Shown in pieces: positions 1 through 8,454 of a stretch of DNA of 64,000 nucleotides; position 1 is the first letter of the stretch, and every line of letters begins with the position of its first letter. This DNA is from Limnohabitans sp. 2KL-51. Its GTDB lineage: Bacteria; Pseudomonadota; Gammaproteobacteria; Burkholderiales; Burkholderiaceae_C. Under the pieces are notes generated by a model. It was not told the origin of the DNA, ran no database searches, and saw nothing but the letters and a program-made list of their open reading frames with translations. Where the stretch lies: assembly GCF_003063645.1 (NCBI RefSeq), contig NZ_NESJ01000003.1, positions 232,798 to 296,797 on the forward strand, written 5' to 3'. A program made the position numbers and the translations under genes.

Positions 1-336
1 CAGCAGCTGGCTGTAGGTGACCTTGGCGACTTCGCCACCGTCGGCTTCAAAAATGATCGCGGTCTTGTTGCCCAGGCCTTTTTCGACGTTGCGGTCTAGG
101 CAGTTGTAAGAGGCGTTCAACGTGCCGTCTTCGAACCACTTAAAGAAAGGCGCGTTGGATTCGTCGAGCACCTTGGTGAAGGGGGTCTTCCAGCTGATGA
201 GCTCTCTGGCCAGACGAGCCCAATAGCCCTCGTAATCGGTTTCGGCTTCTTTGCACAGCGCCTCATAGGCGGGCATGCCCGAAATGTGGGCGTTTTTCAC
301 GAAATCGGCGCTGGGTTGGTAAAGATTGGAACTCAT
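1..336 (-). CDS. acs: acetyl-CoA synthetase, N-terminal part (cut by window edge)
   Basis: This is the first 112 codons of a minus-strand gene that runs off the left edge. I translated it by hand; it begins [13 protein letters not shown] and contains [10 protein letters not shown] and [19 protein letters not shown], the typical N-terminal cap of AMP-forming acetate-CoA ligase. The enzyme makes acetyl-CoA from acetate, ATP and CoA in the cytoplasm. The adenylation core lies outside the window. A clear GAGGAGA ribosome-binding site sits eight bases before the ATG at 336, which fixes the start. Propionyl-CoA synthetase is a less likely alternative. Confidence 0.9.
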   Translation of the reverse strand, partial: MSSNLYQPSADFVKNAHISGMPAYEALCKEAETDYEGYWARLARELISWKTPFTKVLDESNAPFFKWFEDGTLNASYNCLDRNVEKGLGNKTAIIFEADGGEVAKVTYSQLL

Positions 337-432
337 CAGATTTGTCTCCTCATTGACATGGTCGTTTTTTAAACTGATGCAAATATCTGCTTTCGCTCTT
401 ACAAAGCACTGACTGACATCAGGCTTGCATCT

Positions 433-451
433 GTCCGATATTAAATCGGAC
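433..451. promoter_or_regulatory. inverted repeat between acs and yqhA-like gene
   Basis: GTCCGAT and ATCGGAC are separated by ATTAA, giving a perfect 7+7 inverted repeat in the 178-base divergent intergenic region. It could be an operator for either gene or a short hairpin. No regulator gene is adjacent, so assignment is open. Confidence 0.35.
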
Positions 452-514
452 TTCTACCGCCTAAAATCAGTATTCGCCCCAAGGCATTGCCTTTATGCAA
501 CTTTCAGGAAAACC

Positions 515-1114
515 ATGTCCAACCAGCAGCCCGCCCCTCAAGGCAAATTGAGCCCTTTGAGCAGCTTTATTTTTGCCAGCCGATGGCTGCAATTGCCTCT
601 TTACTTGGGGCTGATAGCCGCACAAGCGGTCTATGTGTTCCATTTTTGGGTTGAACTGGTCCACCTGCTCGAAGCGGCATTTGGCAGCCAACCCGCACTG
701 CAGGCCCTGGTCAGCAGCATTGGCTACAAAGCCGATGCGCCGCTCACGACCCTGAATGAAACGGTGATCATGTTGGTGGTTCTGGCCCTGATTGACGTGG
801 TCATGATCTCGAACTTGCTGATCATGGTCATCGTGGGTGGTTACGAAACATTTGTCTCGCGCCTGAACCTCGAAGGCCATCCGGACCAGCCCGAGTGGCT
901 GAGTCACGTCAACGCCTCGGTGCTCAAAGTGAAACTGGGCACGGCCATCATCGGCATCAGCTCGATCCACCTGCTCAAAACCTTCATCAACGCGGCCAAC
1001 TACGACGAAAAAGTGCTGATGTGGCAAACCATCATCCACATGGCTTTCTTGTTCAGCGCCATCGCCATTGCCTACGCCGACCGCCTCATGTCTCACCACG
1101 ACAAGGCGCACTGA
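515..1114 (+). CDS. YqhA family (UPF0114) inner-membrane protein
   Basis: The 199-residue protein starts MSNQQPAPQGK and carries the family hallmark SRWLQLPLYLGL near residue 22. Hydrophobic spans lie at about 25-45, 90-115, 145-165 and 172-190, consistent with a small multi-pass membrane protein. The family (TIGR00645) is widespread in Proteobacteria and its function is not established. An upstream in-frame start at 425 exists, but the ATG at 515 follows a CAGGAA site and gives the usual family length. The gene ends 46 bases before the fumarase gene and may be cotranscribed with it. Confidence 0.85.
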   Translation: MSNQQPAPQGKLSPLSSFIFASRWLQLPLYLGLIAAQAVYVFHFWVELVHLLEAAFGSQPALQALVSSIGYKADAPLTTLNETVIMLVVLALIDVVMISNLLIMVIVGGYETFVSRLNLEGHPDQPEWLSHVNASVLKVKLGTAIIGISSIHLLKTFINAANYDEKVLMWQTIIHMAFLFSAIAIAYADRLMSHHDKAH

Positions 1115-1160
1115 GCGCCTGATAACGACCATTTTTTGATTTTCTCGAGATCAAACCCCC

Positions 1161-2714
1161 ATGACCACCCTGATCAAACAAGCAGACCTGATTGAATCCG
1201 TCGCCGCCGCGCTGCAATTCATCAGCTACTACCACCCGGCTGACTTCATCTCGCACCTGGCCAGCGCTTACGAGCGCGAGCAAAGCCCCGCCGCCAAGGA
1301 CGCCATTGCGCAAATCCTGACCAACAGCAAGATGAGCGCGATCGGGCACCGCCCGATTTGCCAGGACACCGGCATCGTCAACGTGTTCCTCGAAGTCGGC
1401 ATGGATGTGAAGTTCGACGGCTTTACAGGCAGCCTGGAAGACGCGGTCAACGAAGGCGTGCGCCAAGGCTACAACTTTGCCGAGAACACGCTGCGTGCGT
1501 CCGTCGTGTCGGACCCGCACTTCAACCGGAAAAACACCAAGGACAATACGCCCGCCGTGATCTTCACCAAGATCGTGCCCGGCCACCATGTGCATGTGAC
1601 CGTGGCGGCCAAAGGCGGCGGCAGCGAAAACAAGTCAAAGCTGATCATGCTCAACCCCGGCGACAGCATCGTCAACTGGGTGCTCAAAACCGTGCCCACC
1701 ATGGGCGCAGGCTGGTGCCCACCGGGCATGCTGGGCATCGGCATTGGCGGCACGGCAGAAAAAGCCGTGCTCTTGGCCAAAGAAAGCCTGATGGACGACC
1801 TGGACATGTACCAGCTGCTCGAAAAATCCAGCAAAGGCGAGAAGCTCGACCAAGTTGAAGACATGCGCCTGGAGCTGTACCACAAGGTCAACGCCCTGGG
1901 CATTGGCGCGCAAGGTCTGGGCGGCCTGACCACGGTGCTCGACGTCAAGATCAAGCTGTACCCCACACACGCAGCCAGCAAGCCCGTGGCCATGATCCCC
2001 AACTGCGCCGCCACCCGCCACGCGCACTTTGTGCTCGACGGCTCTGGCCCTTCGTATTTGGAAGTGCCTTCGCTCGACCTGTGGCCCAACGTGGACTGGA
2101 CGGCCGACACCGAAAAAAGCCAGCGCGTGGATCTAAACACCCTCACGCCCGAGCAGGTCGCCGCCTGGAAACCCGGCCAAACTCTGCTGCTCAACGGCAA
2201 GATGCTGACCGGCCGCGATGCCGCACACAAGCGCATTCAGGACATGCTGGCCAAGGGCGAGCCGCTGCCTGTGAGTTTCAAGAACCGCGTGATTTATTAC
2301 GTGGGCCCGGTGGACCCCGTGGGCGATGAGGCCGTGGGCCCCGCAGGCCCAACGACTTCTACACGCATGGACGGCTTTACCGAAATGATGTTGGGCCAAA
2401 CCGGGCTGATCGCCATGATCGGGAAGGCCGAACGCGGCCCCGTCGCCATCGAAGCCATCAAAAAGCATAAGAGCGCTTACCTGATGGCCGTGGGCGGCGC
2501 GGCTTACCTGGTGTCCAAAGCCATCAAGCACGCCAAGGTCGTGGGCTTTGCCGACATGGGCATGGAAGCGATCTACGAATTCGACGTGGTGGACATGCCT
2601 GTGACGGTGGCCGTGGACGCGGGCGGCACCAGCGCCCACATCACCGGACCAGCTGAGTGGCAAAAGCGCATCGCCACGGGCGAGTTCAAAGGCATTGGCG
2701 TGACCGCTGGCTGA
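1161..2714 (+). CDS. fumA: fumarate hydratase class I (Fe-S)
   Basis: This 517-residue enzyme hydrates fumarate to L-malate in the TCA cycle using a [4Fe-4S] cluster. Three candidate cluster cysteines are visible: C67 in CQDTG, about C186 in GWCPPG and about C282 in PNCAATRH. Their spacing (about 119 and 95 residues) matches that of Escherichia coli FumA. The C-terminal part, with PAGPTTSTRMDGFTE and GGTSAHI, is the swivelling beta domain. The protein is a single-chain class I enzyme, not the split alpha/beta form. A rho-independent terminator follows directly. The symbol fumA is assigned by family; the gene could equally be called fumB. Confidence 0.93.
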   Translation: MTTLIKQADLIESVAAALQFISYYHPADFISHLASAYEREQSPAAKDAIAQILTNSKMSAIGHRPICQDTGIVNVFLEVGMDVKFDGFTGSLEDAVNEGVRQGYNFAENTLRASVVSDPHFNRKNTKDNTPAVIFTKIVPGHHVHVTVAAKGGGSENKSKLIMLNPGDSIVNWVLKTVPTMGAGWCPPGMLGIGIGGTAEKAVLLAKESLMDDLDMYQLLEKSSKGEKLDQVEDMRLELYHKVNALGIGAQGLGGLTTVLDVKIKLYPTHAASKPVAMIPNCAATRHAHFVLDGSGPSYLEVPSLDLWPNVDWTADTEKSQRVDLNTLTPEQVAAWKPGQTLLLNGKMLTGRDAAHKRIQDMLAKGEPLPVSFKNRVIYYVGPVDPVGDEAVGPAGPTTSTRMDGFTEMMLGQTGLIAMIGKAERGPVAIEAIKKHKSAYLMAVGGAAYLVSKAIKHAKVVGFADMGMEAIYEFDVVDMPVTVAVDAGGTSAHITGPAEWQKRIATGEFKGIGVTAG

Positions 2715-2730
2715 TGCACCCCTGCTCTAC

Positions 2731-2754
2731 AAGGCCGCGCAAGCGGCCTTTTTT
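2731..2754 (+). terminator. rho-independent terminator after fumarase gene
   Basis: AAGGCCGC and GCGGCCTT form an 8-bp stem around a short loop, followed by a run of T. It lies 17 bases after the fumarase stop and just before murI. Confidence 0.85.
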
Positions 2755-2769
2755 CAGGCCCAACCCCCT

Positions 2770-3630
2770 ATGATCATCGATTCACAACACCCCATTGGCG
2801 TGTTTGACAGCGGCATTGGCGGCCTGAGCGTGTTGCAGGCCTTGCAAACAGAACTGCCGAACGAGCGCTTTGTGTACCTGGCCGACAACGCACACGCGCC
2901 TTACGGCGAAAAAAGCGAAACCTTCATCCGCCAGCGCACCCACGCGATTGCCGAGTACCTGCTGACGCAGCACCACATCAAGGCGCTGGTCGTGGCCTGC
3001 AATACCGCCACCGCAGCGGCCATACATGAATTACGAGCACTGCACCCTGCGCTCCCGCTGGTGGGGTTGGAGCCCGCACTCAAACCGGCCTTGGCCCAAA
3101 GCCAAACCCGTCACATCGGCGTGATGGCCACCCGGGCCACCGTGGTCAGTGACAAGTTTGCGCGACTGTTGGCCAGCGTGCAAAGCGAGGCGCATTTTGA
3201 AGTCCTGGCCTGCAACGGCCTGGCCTCGGCCATCGAACACAGCACCCTGCCCGATCAGGCCCAGGCTGCGCAAGCGCAAATCGCGCACTTGTTGCAGACC
3301 TACACCCAGGCCATGGGCCGCTTTGGCTGCGCACCTGGCGACATCGACACCTTGGTGCTGGGCTGCACCCACTATGTGTTTGTCGAACAGGATTTGCGCC
3401 AATTGTTGGGGCCCCATGTGCAACTGGTCTCAACGGGCAGACCGGTGGCGCGTCAAACGCACCGCTTGCTGGCGGCGGCTGACCTGCTGAACAGTGGAAA
3501 AACAGATGGGGCTGCGCAGCCTATTCGCTTGATGACCACAGGCGACTTGCAAGGCCTTCAAGCCGCCGCACAGCGCTGGCTGGGCTTGCCCCCGGAGGTC
3601 TGCGAGGCAGTGCCTGCCTTGCTCAGCTGA
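2770..3630 (+). CDS. murI: glutamate racemase
   Basis: The 286-residue enzyme interconverts L- and D-glutamate for peptidoglycan synthesis. Family signatures are FDSGIGGLSVL at residues 12-22, ADNAHAPYG near 38, VACNTATAAA with catalytic Cys77, and VLGCTHY with the second catalytic Cys near 199. The length is normal for the family. It is a separate unit from fumA because a terminator lies between them. Its 3' end faces the convergent MFS gene. The start at 2770 is the only one preserving the complete N-terminal beta strand. Confidence 0.95.
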   Translation: MIIDSQHPIGVFDSGIGGLSVLQALQTELPNERFVYLADNAHAPYGEKSETFIRQRTHAIAEYLLTQHHIKALVVACNTATAAAIHELRALHPALPLVGLEPALKPALAQSQTRHIGVMATRATVVSDKFARLLASVQSEAHFEVLACNGLASAIEHSTLPDQAQAAQAQIAHLLQTYTQAMGRFGCAPGDIDTLVLGCTHYVFVEQDLRQLLGPHVQLVSTGRPVARQTHRLLAAADLLNSGKTDGAAQPIRLMTTGDLQGLQAAAQRWLGLPPEVCEAVPALLS

Positions 3631-3701
3631 GATTTCGGGACGGCCAAGAAAGGGCGTGTCCCACGCCCATCGCCCACGGGGTGTGCTCCCACAACAGATC
3701 C

Positions 3702-3724
3702 ACCCTCAACCCTCAACCCTCAAC
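3702..3724. repeat. short tandem repeat (ACCCTCA x3)
   Basis: Three head-to-tail copies of a 7-base unit (ACCCTCA) lie in the 102-base gap between the convergent murI and MFS genes. Nothing else is evident in that gap. Confidence 0.6.
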
Positions 3725-3732
3725 GCCCAATG

Positions 3733-5034
3733 TCAAGGATTCGATTGCGCCGCCAATCGGCCTCGTTCCACATTCACCGGCATCAACAACACCAGCCCCA
3801 GCACAAACAGCAAAGAGGTGGACCCGATCGCCAGGCGCTGGTTGCCATCGCTCAGCCAGGTGATCAGGCCATAGGTCAGCGGTCCCAGAATGCTGGCCAG
3901 TCGAATGGCAAAGGTCCACAGGCCAAAAAACTCACCCAAGCGATGGGCCGGCACCATCAGCCCCGCCATGGCGCGACCCGCAGACTGGCTCGAGCCCATG
4001 CAAAAGCCAGCAATCCCGGCCGCCCACCAGAACGTGGCCTTGTCCGTGGACAGGGCCGCAATGAAACAAGTGGCCACCCAGCCCAGCAAAGTCAACGACA
4101 AGGCCAGTTTGTGACCCACGCGGTCTTGTACATGGCCAAAGATCAGGGCCCCGACAAAAGCCGCGATGTTGAGCACAAAGATCAGCACCATGGTTTCTTG
4201 CGGCTGAAACCCGATGACCTGCTCGGCGTAAATGGCGGCCAGGGTGATAGCCACCGCCACCCCACCCTGGTAGGCCACGGCGCAGGCCAGCAACTGAGTG
4301 AAATCGCGGTAAGGCAAAGCCTCGCGCAGGGTCTGGCGCAAGTGTTGCAGGCTTTGTGTGACCGACCGGATCGGCACTTCGGGCCGAGCTGGCGAGTGCT
4401 CACGCAACAGGGCAAAAGTGAACCACGCCGCGCCGCCATAAACGGCCGCCGTGATCAGCATCGTGACCGGTACAAACTGGCTGCCCGACTCGCCGCGCGC
4501 TTGCGCGGCCAGCACATAAGCCAGACAAATGCCCAGCGTCAGCATGCCGCCGATGTAGCCCAGCGCCCAGCCCCAACCGCTCACGCGGCCCATGGCCTCA
4601 GGCTTGGCCAGTTCGGGTAAAAACGAAGCCGTCAGCGATTCGCCATACGAAAAGAAGGTGTTGGACAGCACCAAAATGCACAAGCCCAGCGCCACCTGCC
4701 CCGGCCCTACCAGCGCCAAAGCCGCAGTGCTGATCACGCACCCGGCGGTCACCCACATCAGCAAACGTTTTTTACCCGCCACGCGGTCGGCCCACGCGCC
4801 CAACCCCGGCATGGTAAGCATGACAATCAAATAAGACACGCTCAAACCCGAGGTCCAGGCCAAGGTGGCCCAGTCGGCCCCGTCCGCCACACCGCCCACA
4901 AAGTAGGCCGCAAACACCGCCGTGATGACCACCGTGGAATAACCCGAATTGGCGAAGTCGTACATGGCCCAGCCAAAAACTTCGCGCAAGCGCACGCCCG
5001 GGTTTAGCGCGGAACGAAGACGGTCAAGGTTCAT
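3733..5034 (-). CDS. MFS transporter, UMF1/Atg22-like
   Basis: The 433-residue polytopic protein has about twelve hydrophobic segments. It opens with the diagnostic FGWAMYDFANSGYSTVV at about residue 20, which marks the UMF1 (Atg22-like) branch of the major facilitator superfamily. A second conserved stretch, FGLWTFAIRLASILGPLTYG, lies near 370. In fungi the family exports amino acids from vacuoles; the substrate in bacteria is not known. The gene ends convergently with murI. Its start is 12 bases from the end of the next upstream gene, so the two are probably cotranscribed. Confidence 0.85.
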   Translation of the reverse strand: MNLDRLRSALNPGVRLREVFGWAMYDFANSGYSTVVITAVFAAYFVGGVADGADWATLAWTSGLSVSYLIVMLTMPGLGAWADRVAGKKRLLMWVTAGCVISTAALALVGPGQVALGLCILVLSNTFFSYGESLTASFLPELAKPEAMGRVSGWGWALGYIGGMLTLGICLAYVLAAQARGESGSQFVPVTMLITAAVYGGAAWFTFALLREHSPARPEVPIRSVTQSLQHLRQTLREALPYRDFTQLLACAVAYQGGVAVAITLAAIYAEQVIGFQPQETMVLIFVLNIAAFVGALIFGHVQDRVGHKLALSLTLLGWVATCFIAALSTDKATFWWAAGIAGFCMGSSQSAGRAMAGLMVPAHRLGEFFGLWTFAIRLASILGPLTYGLITWLSDGNQRLAIGSTSLLFVLGLVLLMPVNVERGRLAAQSNP

Positions 5035-5046
5035 GGTGCGCCCCGA

Positions 5047-5679
5047 TCAGTGCAAATGCCTAGGACGGCGTCCACCACCACTGCCGCCATGTCCGCTTGA
5101 ACCTCCCGAGCCACGCGGCGGCTTGCCAAGCTCCAGAGAGCTGACCAGGCTGTCAAAGCGCTGGCTGAACAGCTTGTCGATCTCGGTGACCACACCCGAC
5201 AACTCGGCCCCGTCAAAGTGGCGCTCCATCATGTTGATCACATCGTGCACCAACAGGTCGCGCTGGGCCTGCATGATGGCGCCCGGATCAGGCCCCACAA
5301 ACAGCATCACAAAATCGTCGCGCGACTCGCTCCCGCTGGCCTCGTCTTCGTCGTCGAACTCGGTGTCGTAAAAAGTGACCTCGATCTGGGTACCCGCCGC
5401 CGACAAGTCGTTGATGTTCATGCACAGATCGTCCATGACCATGCGGAAGTCCTCGTCGCCGCGAACGGTCCAGCACAGGTTCAAGCGCTGGGTAGTGGCA
5501 TCAAAACGGATGCCCGGCTCTTCTTCGTACAGGCTCACAGCGCCTTCGTGCAAAGAACGCGCCCCGGCGTAATGCCAAAGGGGCTTGAGCGCTTCCTGTA
5601 TAGCCTTGATGTCAGTGCCGGGTTTGATCGGCACATCACCATGCACGTGAATTTCGAGCGGTGCGTTGTCGTGGTTCAT
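5047..5679 (-). CDS. conserved protein of unknown function, Gly/Ser/Arg-rich tail
   Basis: The 210-residue protein begins MNHDNAPLEIHVHGDVP and I do not recognise its domain. The body (residues 1-185) looks like a soluble, acidic alpha/beta protein with a cluster EFDDEDEASGSES near 110. The last 24 residues are Gly/Ser/His/Arg-rich and look disordered. An in-frame start at 5784 exists but lies inside tRNA-Leu; the ATG at 5679 follows GAGGAAA and is taken as real. It lies directly downstream of the tRNA and upstream of the MFS gene. Confidence 0.75.
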   Translation of the reverse strand: MNHDNAPLEIHVHGDVPIKPGTDIKAIQEALKPLWHYAGARSLHEGAVSLYEEEPGIRFDATTQRLNLCWTVRGDEDFRMVMDDLCMNINDLSAAGTQIEVTFYDTEFDDEDEASGSESRDDFVMLFVGPDPGAIMQAQRDLLVHDVINMMERHFDGAELSGVVTEIDKLFSQRFDSLVSSLELGKPPRGSGGSSGHGGSGGGRRPRHLH

Positions 5680-5697
5680 GATGATGTTTTCCTCAAT

Positions 5698-5790
5698 TGG
5701 TGCCCCGAACCGGAATCGAACCGGTACGCCCGCTATGAACGAAGCAACGGATTTTAAGTCCGGTGTGTCTACCAGTTTCACCACCGGGGC
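5698..5790 (-). tRNA. tRNA-Leu(UAA)
   Basis: The 93-base gene includes an encoded CCA. The 7-bp acceptor stem starts GCCCCGG and closes with one G-U pair. The anticodon TAA lies in ACTTAAAAT, and a long variable arm marks it as class II. The T-arm GGTTCGATTCC is canonical. Confidence 0.97.
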
Positions 5791-5830
5791 AGAGCGCTTA
5801 TTGTGCCTTGATAACGCGGTCTTTTTGGCT

Positions 5831-6223
5831 TCAGTCGATCTGCAAATTCAGCATGGCCAGCGCAAACAGTGCCACCACCGTCAGGTAAGCCGCCGACCAG
5901 GCCATGGTGCGCCATTTGGGTTTGTTGGTCACGTAGAAAAACACATAGGCCACCCTGGCCGCAATGAAGAACATGGCCAGTGCATCCACTGTGGCCGGAT
6001 CGACCCCGGTCAGCAAGGCCAAAATGATGCCCACAGCAAAAAACGGGAACGCCTCAAAGCAATTGGCTTGTGCGGCATTGGCCCGCGCCCGAAAACCGGT
6101 TTGACTGGCCAGCCAAGCGCGGGGGTCGCTGTTGTCATAGCCCTTGAAGCCCGACTTGGCGATGCCCGCACAAACCACCGGCATGATGCCCGCCACCAAT
6201 ACAGCGCCGTAAGAAATCAACAT
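5831..6223 (-). CDS. MAPEG family membrane protein
   Basis: The 130-residue protein has four predicted membrane spans and the MAPEG pattern, with RANAAQANCFEAFPFFAVG near residue 45 followed by a polar loop and ARVAYVFFYV near 90. Eukaryotic members handle eicosanoids and glutathione; the role of bacterial members is unclear. The ATG at 6223 is preferred over an upstream in-frame start at 6394, because the extension would run through a terminator and the neighbouring small gene. Confidence 0.85.
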   Translation of the reverse strand: MLISYGAVLVAGIMPVVCAGIAKSGFKGYDNSDPRAWLASQTGFRARANAAQANCFEAFPFFAVGIILALLTGVDPATVDALAMFFIAARVAYVFFYVTNKPKWRTMAWSAAYLTVVALFALAMLNLQID

Positions 6224-6273
6224 TGAGCTCTCCTTGATCAGCGGCCCAGACTGGAAAGGTCCCGCATCAACCC

Positions 6274-6303
6274 AAAAAAAAGCCACTGAATTCATCAGTG
6301 GCT
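6274..6303 (-). terminator. rho-independent terminator of the 56-aa protein gene
   Basis: Read on the minus strand, AGCCACTGA and TCAGTGGCT form a 9-bp stem followed by eight T. It lies 36 bases after the stop of the small basic protein gene and upstream of the MAPEG gene. Confidence 0.85.
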
Positions 6304-6338
6304 CGGCACTGGCCCGGCAAACGCCGGGCGCACCGGGT

Positions 6339-6509
6339 TCAACCGCCCTTGGTGGAGCGCTTGCCGGGGTTCTTCTTGCTGCGAGTTGAGACACCGCGCT
6401 CCAGGCTCACGCGTTGGCCACGGCCGCCGGTGCGCAAGGTCACGCCAGGCAATGCGGGCAGTGGGGGGGTGAATTTACGATCTGCTTCGGTGACGATTTT
6501 GTTGCCCAT
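6339..6509 (-). CDS. small basic protein, unknown function
   Basis: I read a 56-codon frame, MGNKIVTEADRKFTPPLPAL followed by a strongly basic second half (TRSKKNPGKRSTKGG). It has its own strong terminator, which supports a real transcription unit. No ribosome-binding site is strong: GGAGCCACAG lies just before the ATG. The charge pattern would suit a nucleic-acid- or ribosome-associated protein, but that is inference only. The 174 bases between this start and the GST stop show no other gene. Confidence 0.6.
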   Translation of the reverse strand: MGNKIVTEADRKFTPPLPALPGVTLRTGGRGQRVSLERGVSTRSKKNPGKRSTKGG

Positions 6510-6683
6510 CTGTGGCTCCGGATAAAAAATGCAAAACGATATTAAGCCACAAGAAAGGCCCTGATTCAGACAGCGGCCCTGCTAGGCGGAAGGATTTCTG
6601 GGGCCAGGACCACCCCAAACCCCCGCGCCTCAACATTTTTACGGGCCAGCGCCGCACCGGCAGCGGCATTTTTGGCAGCCAGA

Positions 6684-7316
6684 TCAATCCCGGCGCAGCG
6701 CCACGGCAAAGCCTTTTTGCACCGCAGGCCGCGCCATCAAGGCCTGGTACCAGAGCTGAACGTGTGGAAACTGCTGCAAATCCACTTGGTGGCGCGGGTG
6801 GCGCCAGACCCAGCCCAGGATGGCAAAGTCTGCAATCGACAGCTCACCGGCAAAAAATTCCTTGGCGGCCAATCTGCGGTCCATCACGCCATACAGGCGC
6901 AAAGTCTCGGCCATGAAACGCTCAAAACCGTAACGCTTGTCGGCCTCGTTGCTCAGGCCGGCGTAATGGTGCACCTGACCCGGCGCGGGGCCAAAACCAC
7001 CCATCTGAAACATCAGCCATTCCAGCGCGGCCACCCGACCAGCGCCCTGAGCAGGTAAGAATTTTCCGGTTTTTTCGGCCAAATAAATCAGGATCGCGCC
7101 AGACTCAAACACCGTCTGCGTCTGGCCATCGGGCCCTTCGGTGTCCACCAAAGCCGGGATCTTGTTGTTCGGGCTGATCTTCAAAAATGCCGGATCGAAT
7201 TGCTCTTTTTGGGTGATATCCACCACTTGCACGGCAAAGGGCAAACCCATCTCTTCCAGGGCCACGGTGATTTTGCGGGCATTGGGGGTGTCAAAAGCAA
7301 AAAGCGTCAAAGCCAT
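6684..7316 (-). CDS. glutathione S-transferase, nu-class-like
   Basis: The 210-residue protein has a thioredoxin-fold N-terminal domain with TPNARKITVALEEMGL near residue 9, NNKIPALVD near 55 and ESGAILIYLAEKTG near 75, then an all-helical C-terminal domain. The TPNARK motif resembles the nu-class enzymes YfcG and YghU, which act as glutathione-dependent disulfide reductases or peroxidases. It is divergent from the nitronate monooxygenase gene with 138 bases between the starts. A much longer in-frame reading (to 8372) is antisense to that gene and is not used. Confidence 0.88.
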   Translation of the reverse strand: MALTLFAFDTPNARKITVALEEMGLPFAVQVVDITQKEQFDPAFLKISPNNKIPALVDTEGPDGQTQTVFESGAILIYLAEKTGKFLPAQGAGRVAALEWLMFQMGGFGPAPGQVHHYAGLSNEADKRYGFERFMAETLRLYGVMDRRLAAKEFFAGELSIADFAILGWVWRHPRHQVDLQQFPHVQLWYQALMARPAVQKGFAVALRRD

Positions 7317-7454
7317 GTTGCGTATCTCCAGTGTTGTACAAGCGCAGTTTATGCAAAACCGCGCCTGCCGCAGGACCATTCGGCGACCACTGCGCGACTG
7401 CTCAGTCGCAAGCGCGCACTTAAGATCTGCAATTTGACTCTGAAGGCCCCTTTC

Positions 7455-8390
7455 ATGAACCGCGTTTTGGCCCACACTGGCGCCCGTTACCCCATCTTGC
7501 AAGCTCCTATGGGCTGGATCGCCCGCAGCCCTTTGGCCATGGCGGTCTCCCGGGCGGGCGGGCTGGGCATCATCGAGACATCTTCGGGCGAGACCGAAAA
7601 CTGCCAGCACGAAATCGCCGCCATGCTGGCCTCGGGCCTGCCTTTTGGGGTGAATTTGCCCATCCGCTTTTTGAAAGACGATGCCATGCTGCGCTACGTC
7701 TGCGAGTCGGGCATCCGGTTTGTCACCACCTCGGCGGGCAGCCCGGCCAAATTTGTCGCGCCCTTGAAGGCGGCGGGCATCGCGGTCTACCACGCCGTGC
7801 CCACACTGGAAGCCGCCCTCAAATGCGCTGATGCCGGGGTCGATGGCCTGGTGGTGGAGGGCTCCGAAGGCGGGGGCTTCAAGAACCCGGAAGAAGTCAG
7901 CACCCTGGTGCTGCTGCAGGCCATCCGCGAAAAAACCGATCTGCCATTGATCGCTGCAGGCGGCATCGTGGACGGACGGGGCATGGCAGCGGCATTTGCA
8001 TTGGGCGCAGAAGCCATCCAGATGGGCACCCGCTTTGTGGCCTGTGCCGAAAGCCCGGTGCACAGTCACTTCAAACAAGCCATTGTGGACGCACCCACCA
8101 CCGGCACCTACATGCTCAACACCAAGTCCTCGCCTTGCATCCGCGCACTCAAAGCGCCGTTCACCCAAAGCCTGCACGAATCCGGCCTGATGGGCCCCGA
8201 CGCCTTCCAAGGCATCCAGGATGTTTATTTCGGGGGCAACATGAACGCCGCCCCAGCCCTGGCGGGCCAATCGGCAGGCTTGGTGCACGAGGTCTTGACG
8301 GCCGAGCAGATCATCGCGCACACCGTGGCCGAATTCCACAGCATCAGCGCCCGGATGGGGCAATGGGCCCAAGCCAAGACTTTCGGATAA
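7455..8390 (+). CDS. nitronate monooxygenase (FMN-dependent)
   Basis: The 311-residue TIM-barrel flavoprotein belongs to the 2-nitropropane dioxygenase family. Visible features are PILQAPMGWIARSPLA at about 12-27, GGLGIIETSSGE near 35, a phosphate-binding AAGGIVDGRGMAAA near 170 and EAIQMGTRFVA near 190. Family members oxidise alkyl nitronates such as propionate-3-nitronate. The conserved EGxEAGGH stretch reads EGSEGGGF here, lacking the histidine, so substrate use may differ. The start is the ATG at 7455; an earlier in-frame start at 7200 would overlap the divergent GST gene. Confidence 0.85.
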   Translation: MNRVLAHTGARYPILQAPMGWIARSPLAMAVSRAGGLGIIETSSGETENCQHEIAAMLASGLPFGVNLPIRFLKDDAMLRYVCESGIRFVTTSAGSPAKFVAPLKAAGIAVYHAVPTLEAALKCADAGVDGLVVEGSEGGGFKNPEEVSTLVLLQAIREKTDLPLIAAGGIVDGRGMAAAFALGAEAIQMGTRFVACAESPVHSHFKQAIVDAPTTGTYMLNTKSSPCIRALKAPFTQSLHESGLMGPDAFQGIQDVYFGGNMNAAPALAGQSAGLVHEVLTAEQIIAHTVAEFHSISARMGQWAQAKTFG

Positions 8391-8454
8391 TGCAACAGCC
8401 CCACTTGTCCCCGAAGTGAAGCCACAACGCCCTCATTTGCACAAAAATCACCCC

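Noticed and set aside
5680..5784. N-terminal extension of the unknown protein at 5047
   Set aside because: The extension lies within tRNA-Leu(UAA); a proper start with ribosome-binding site exists at 5679.
6510..6683. Possible terminator or gene between GST and the small basic protein
   Set aside because: Only a 4-bp GGCC pairing is available and no frame is supported.
7317..8372. Long minus-strand extension of the GST reading frame
   Set aside because: It is antisense to the nitronate monooxygenase gene and has no family similarity; the GST starts at 7316.
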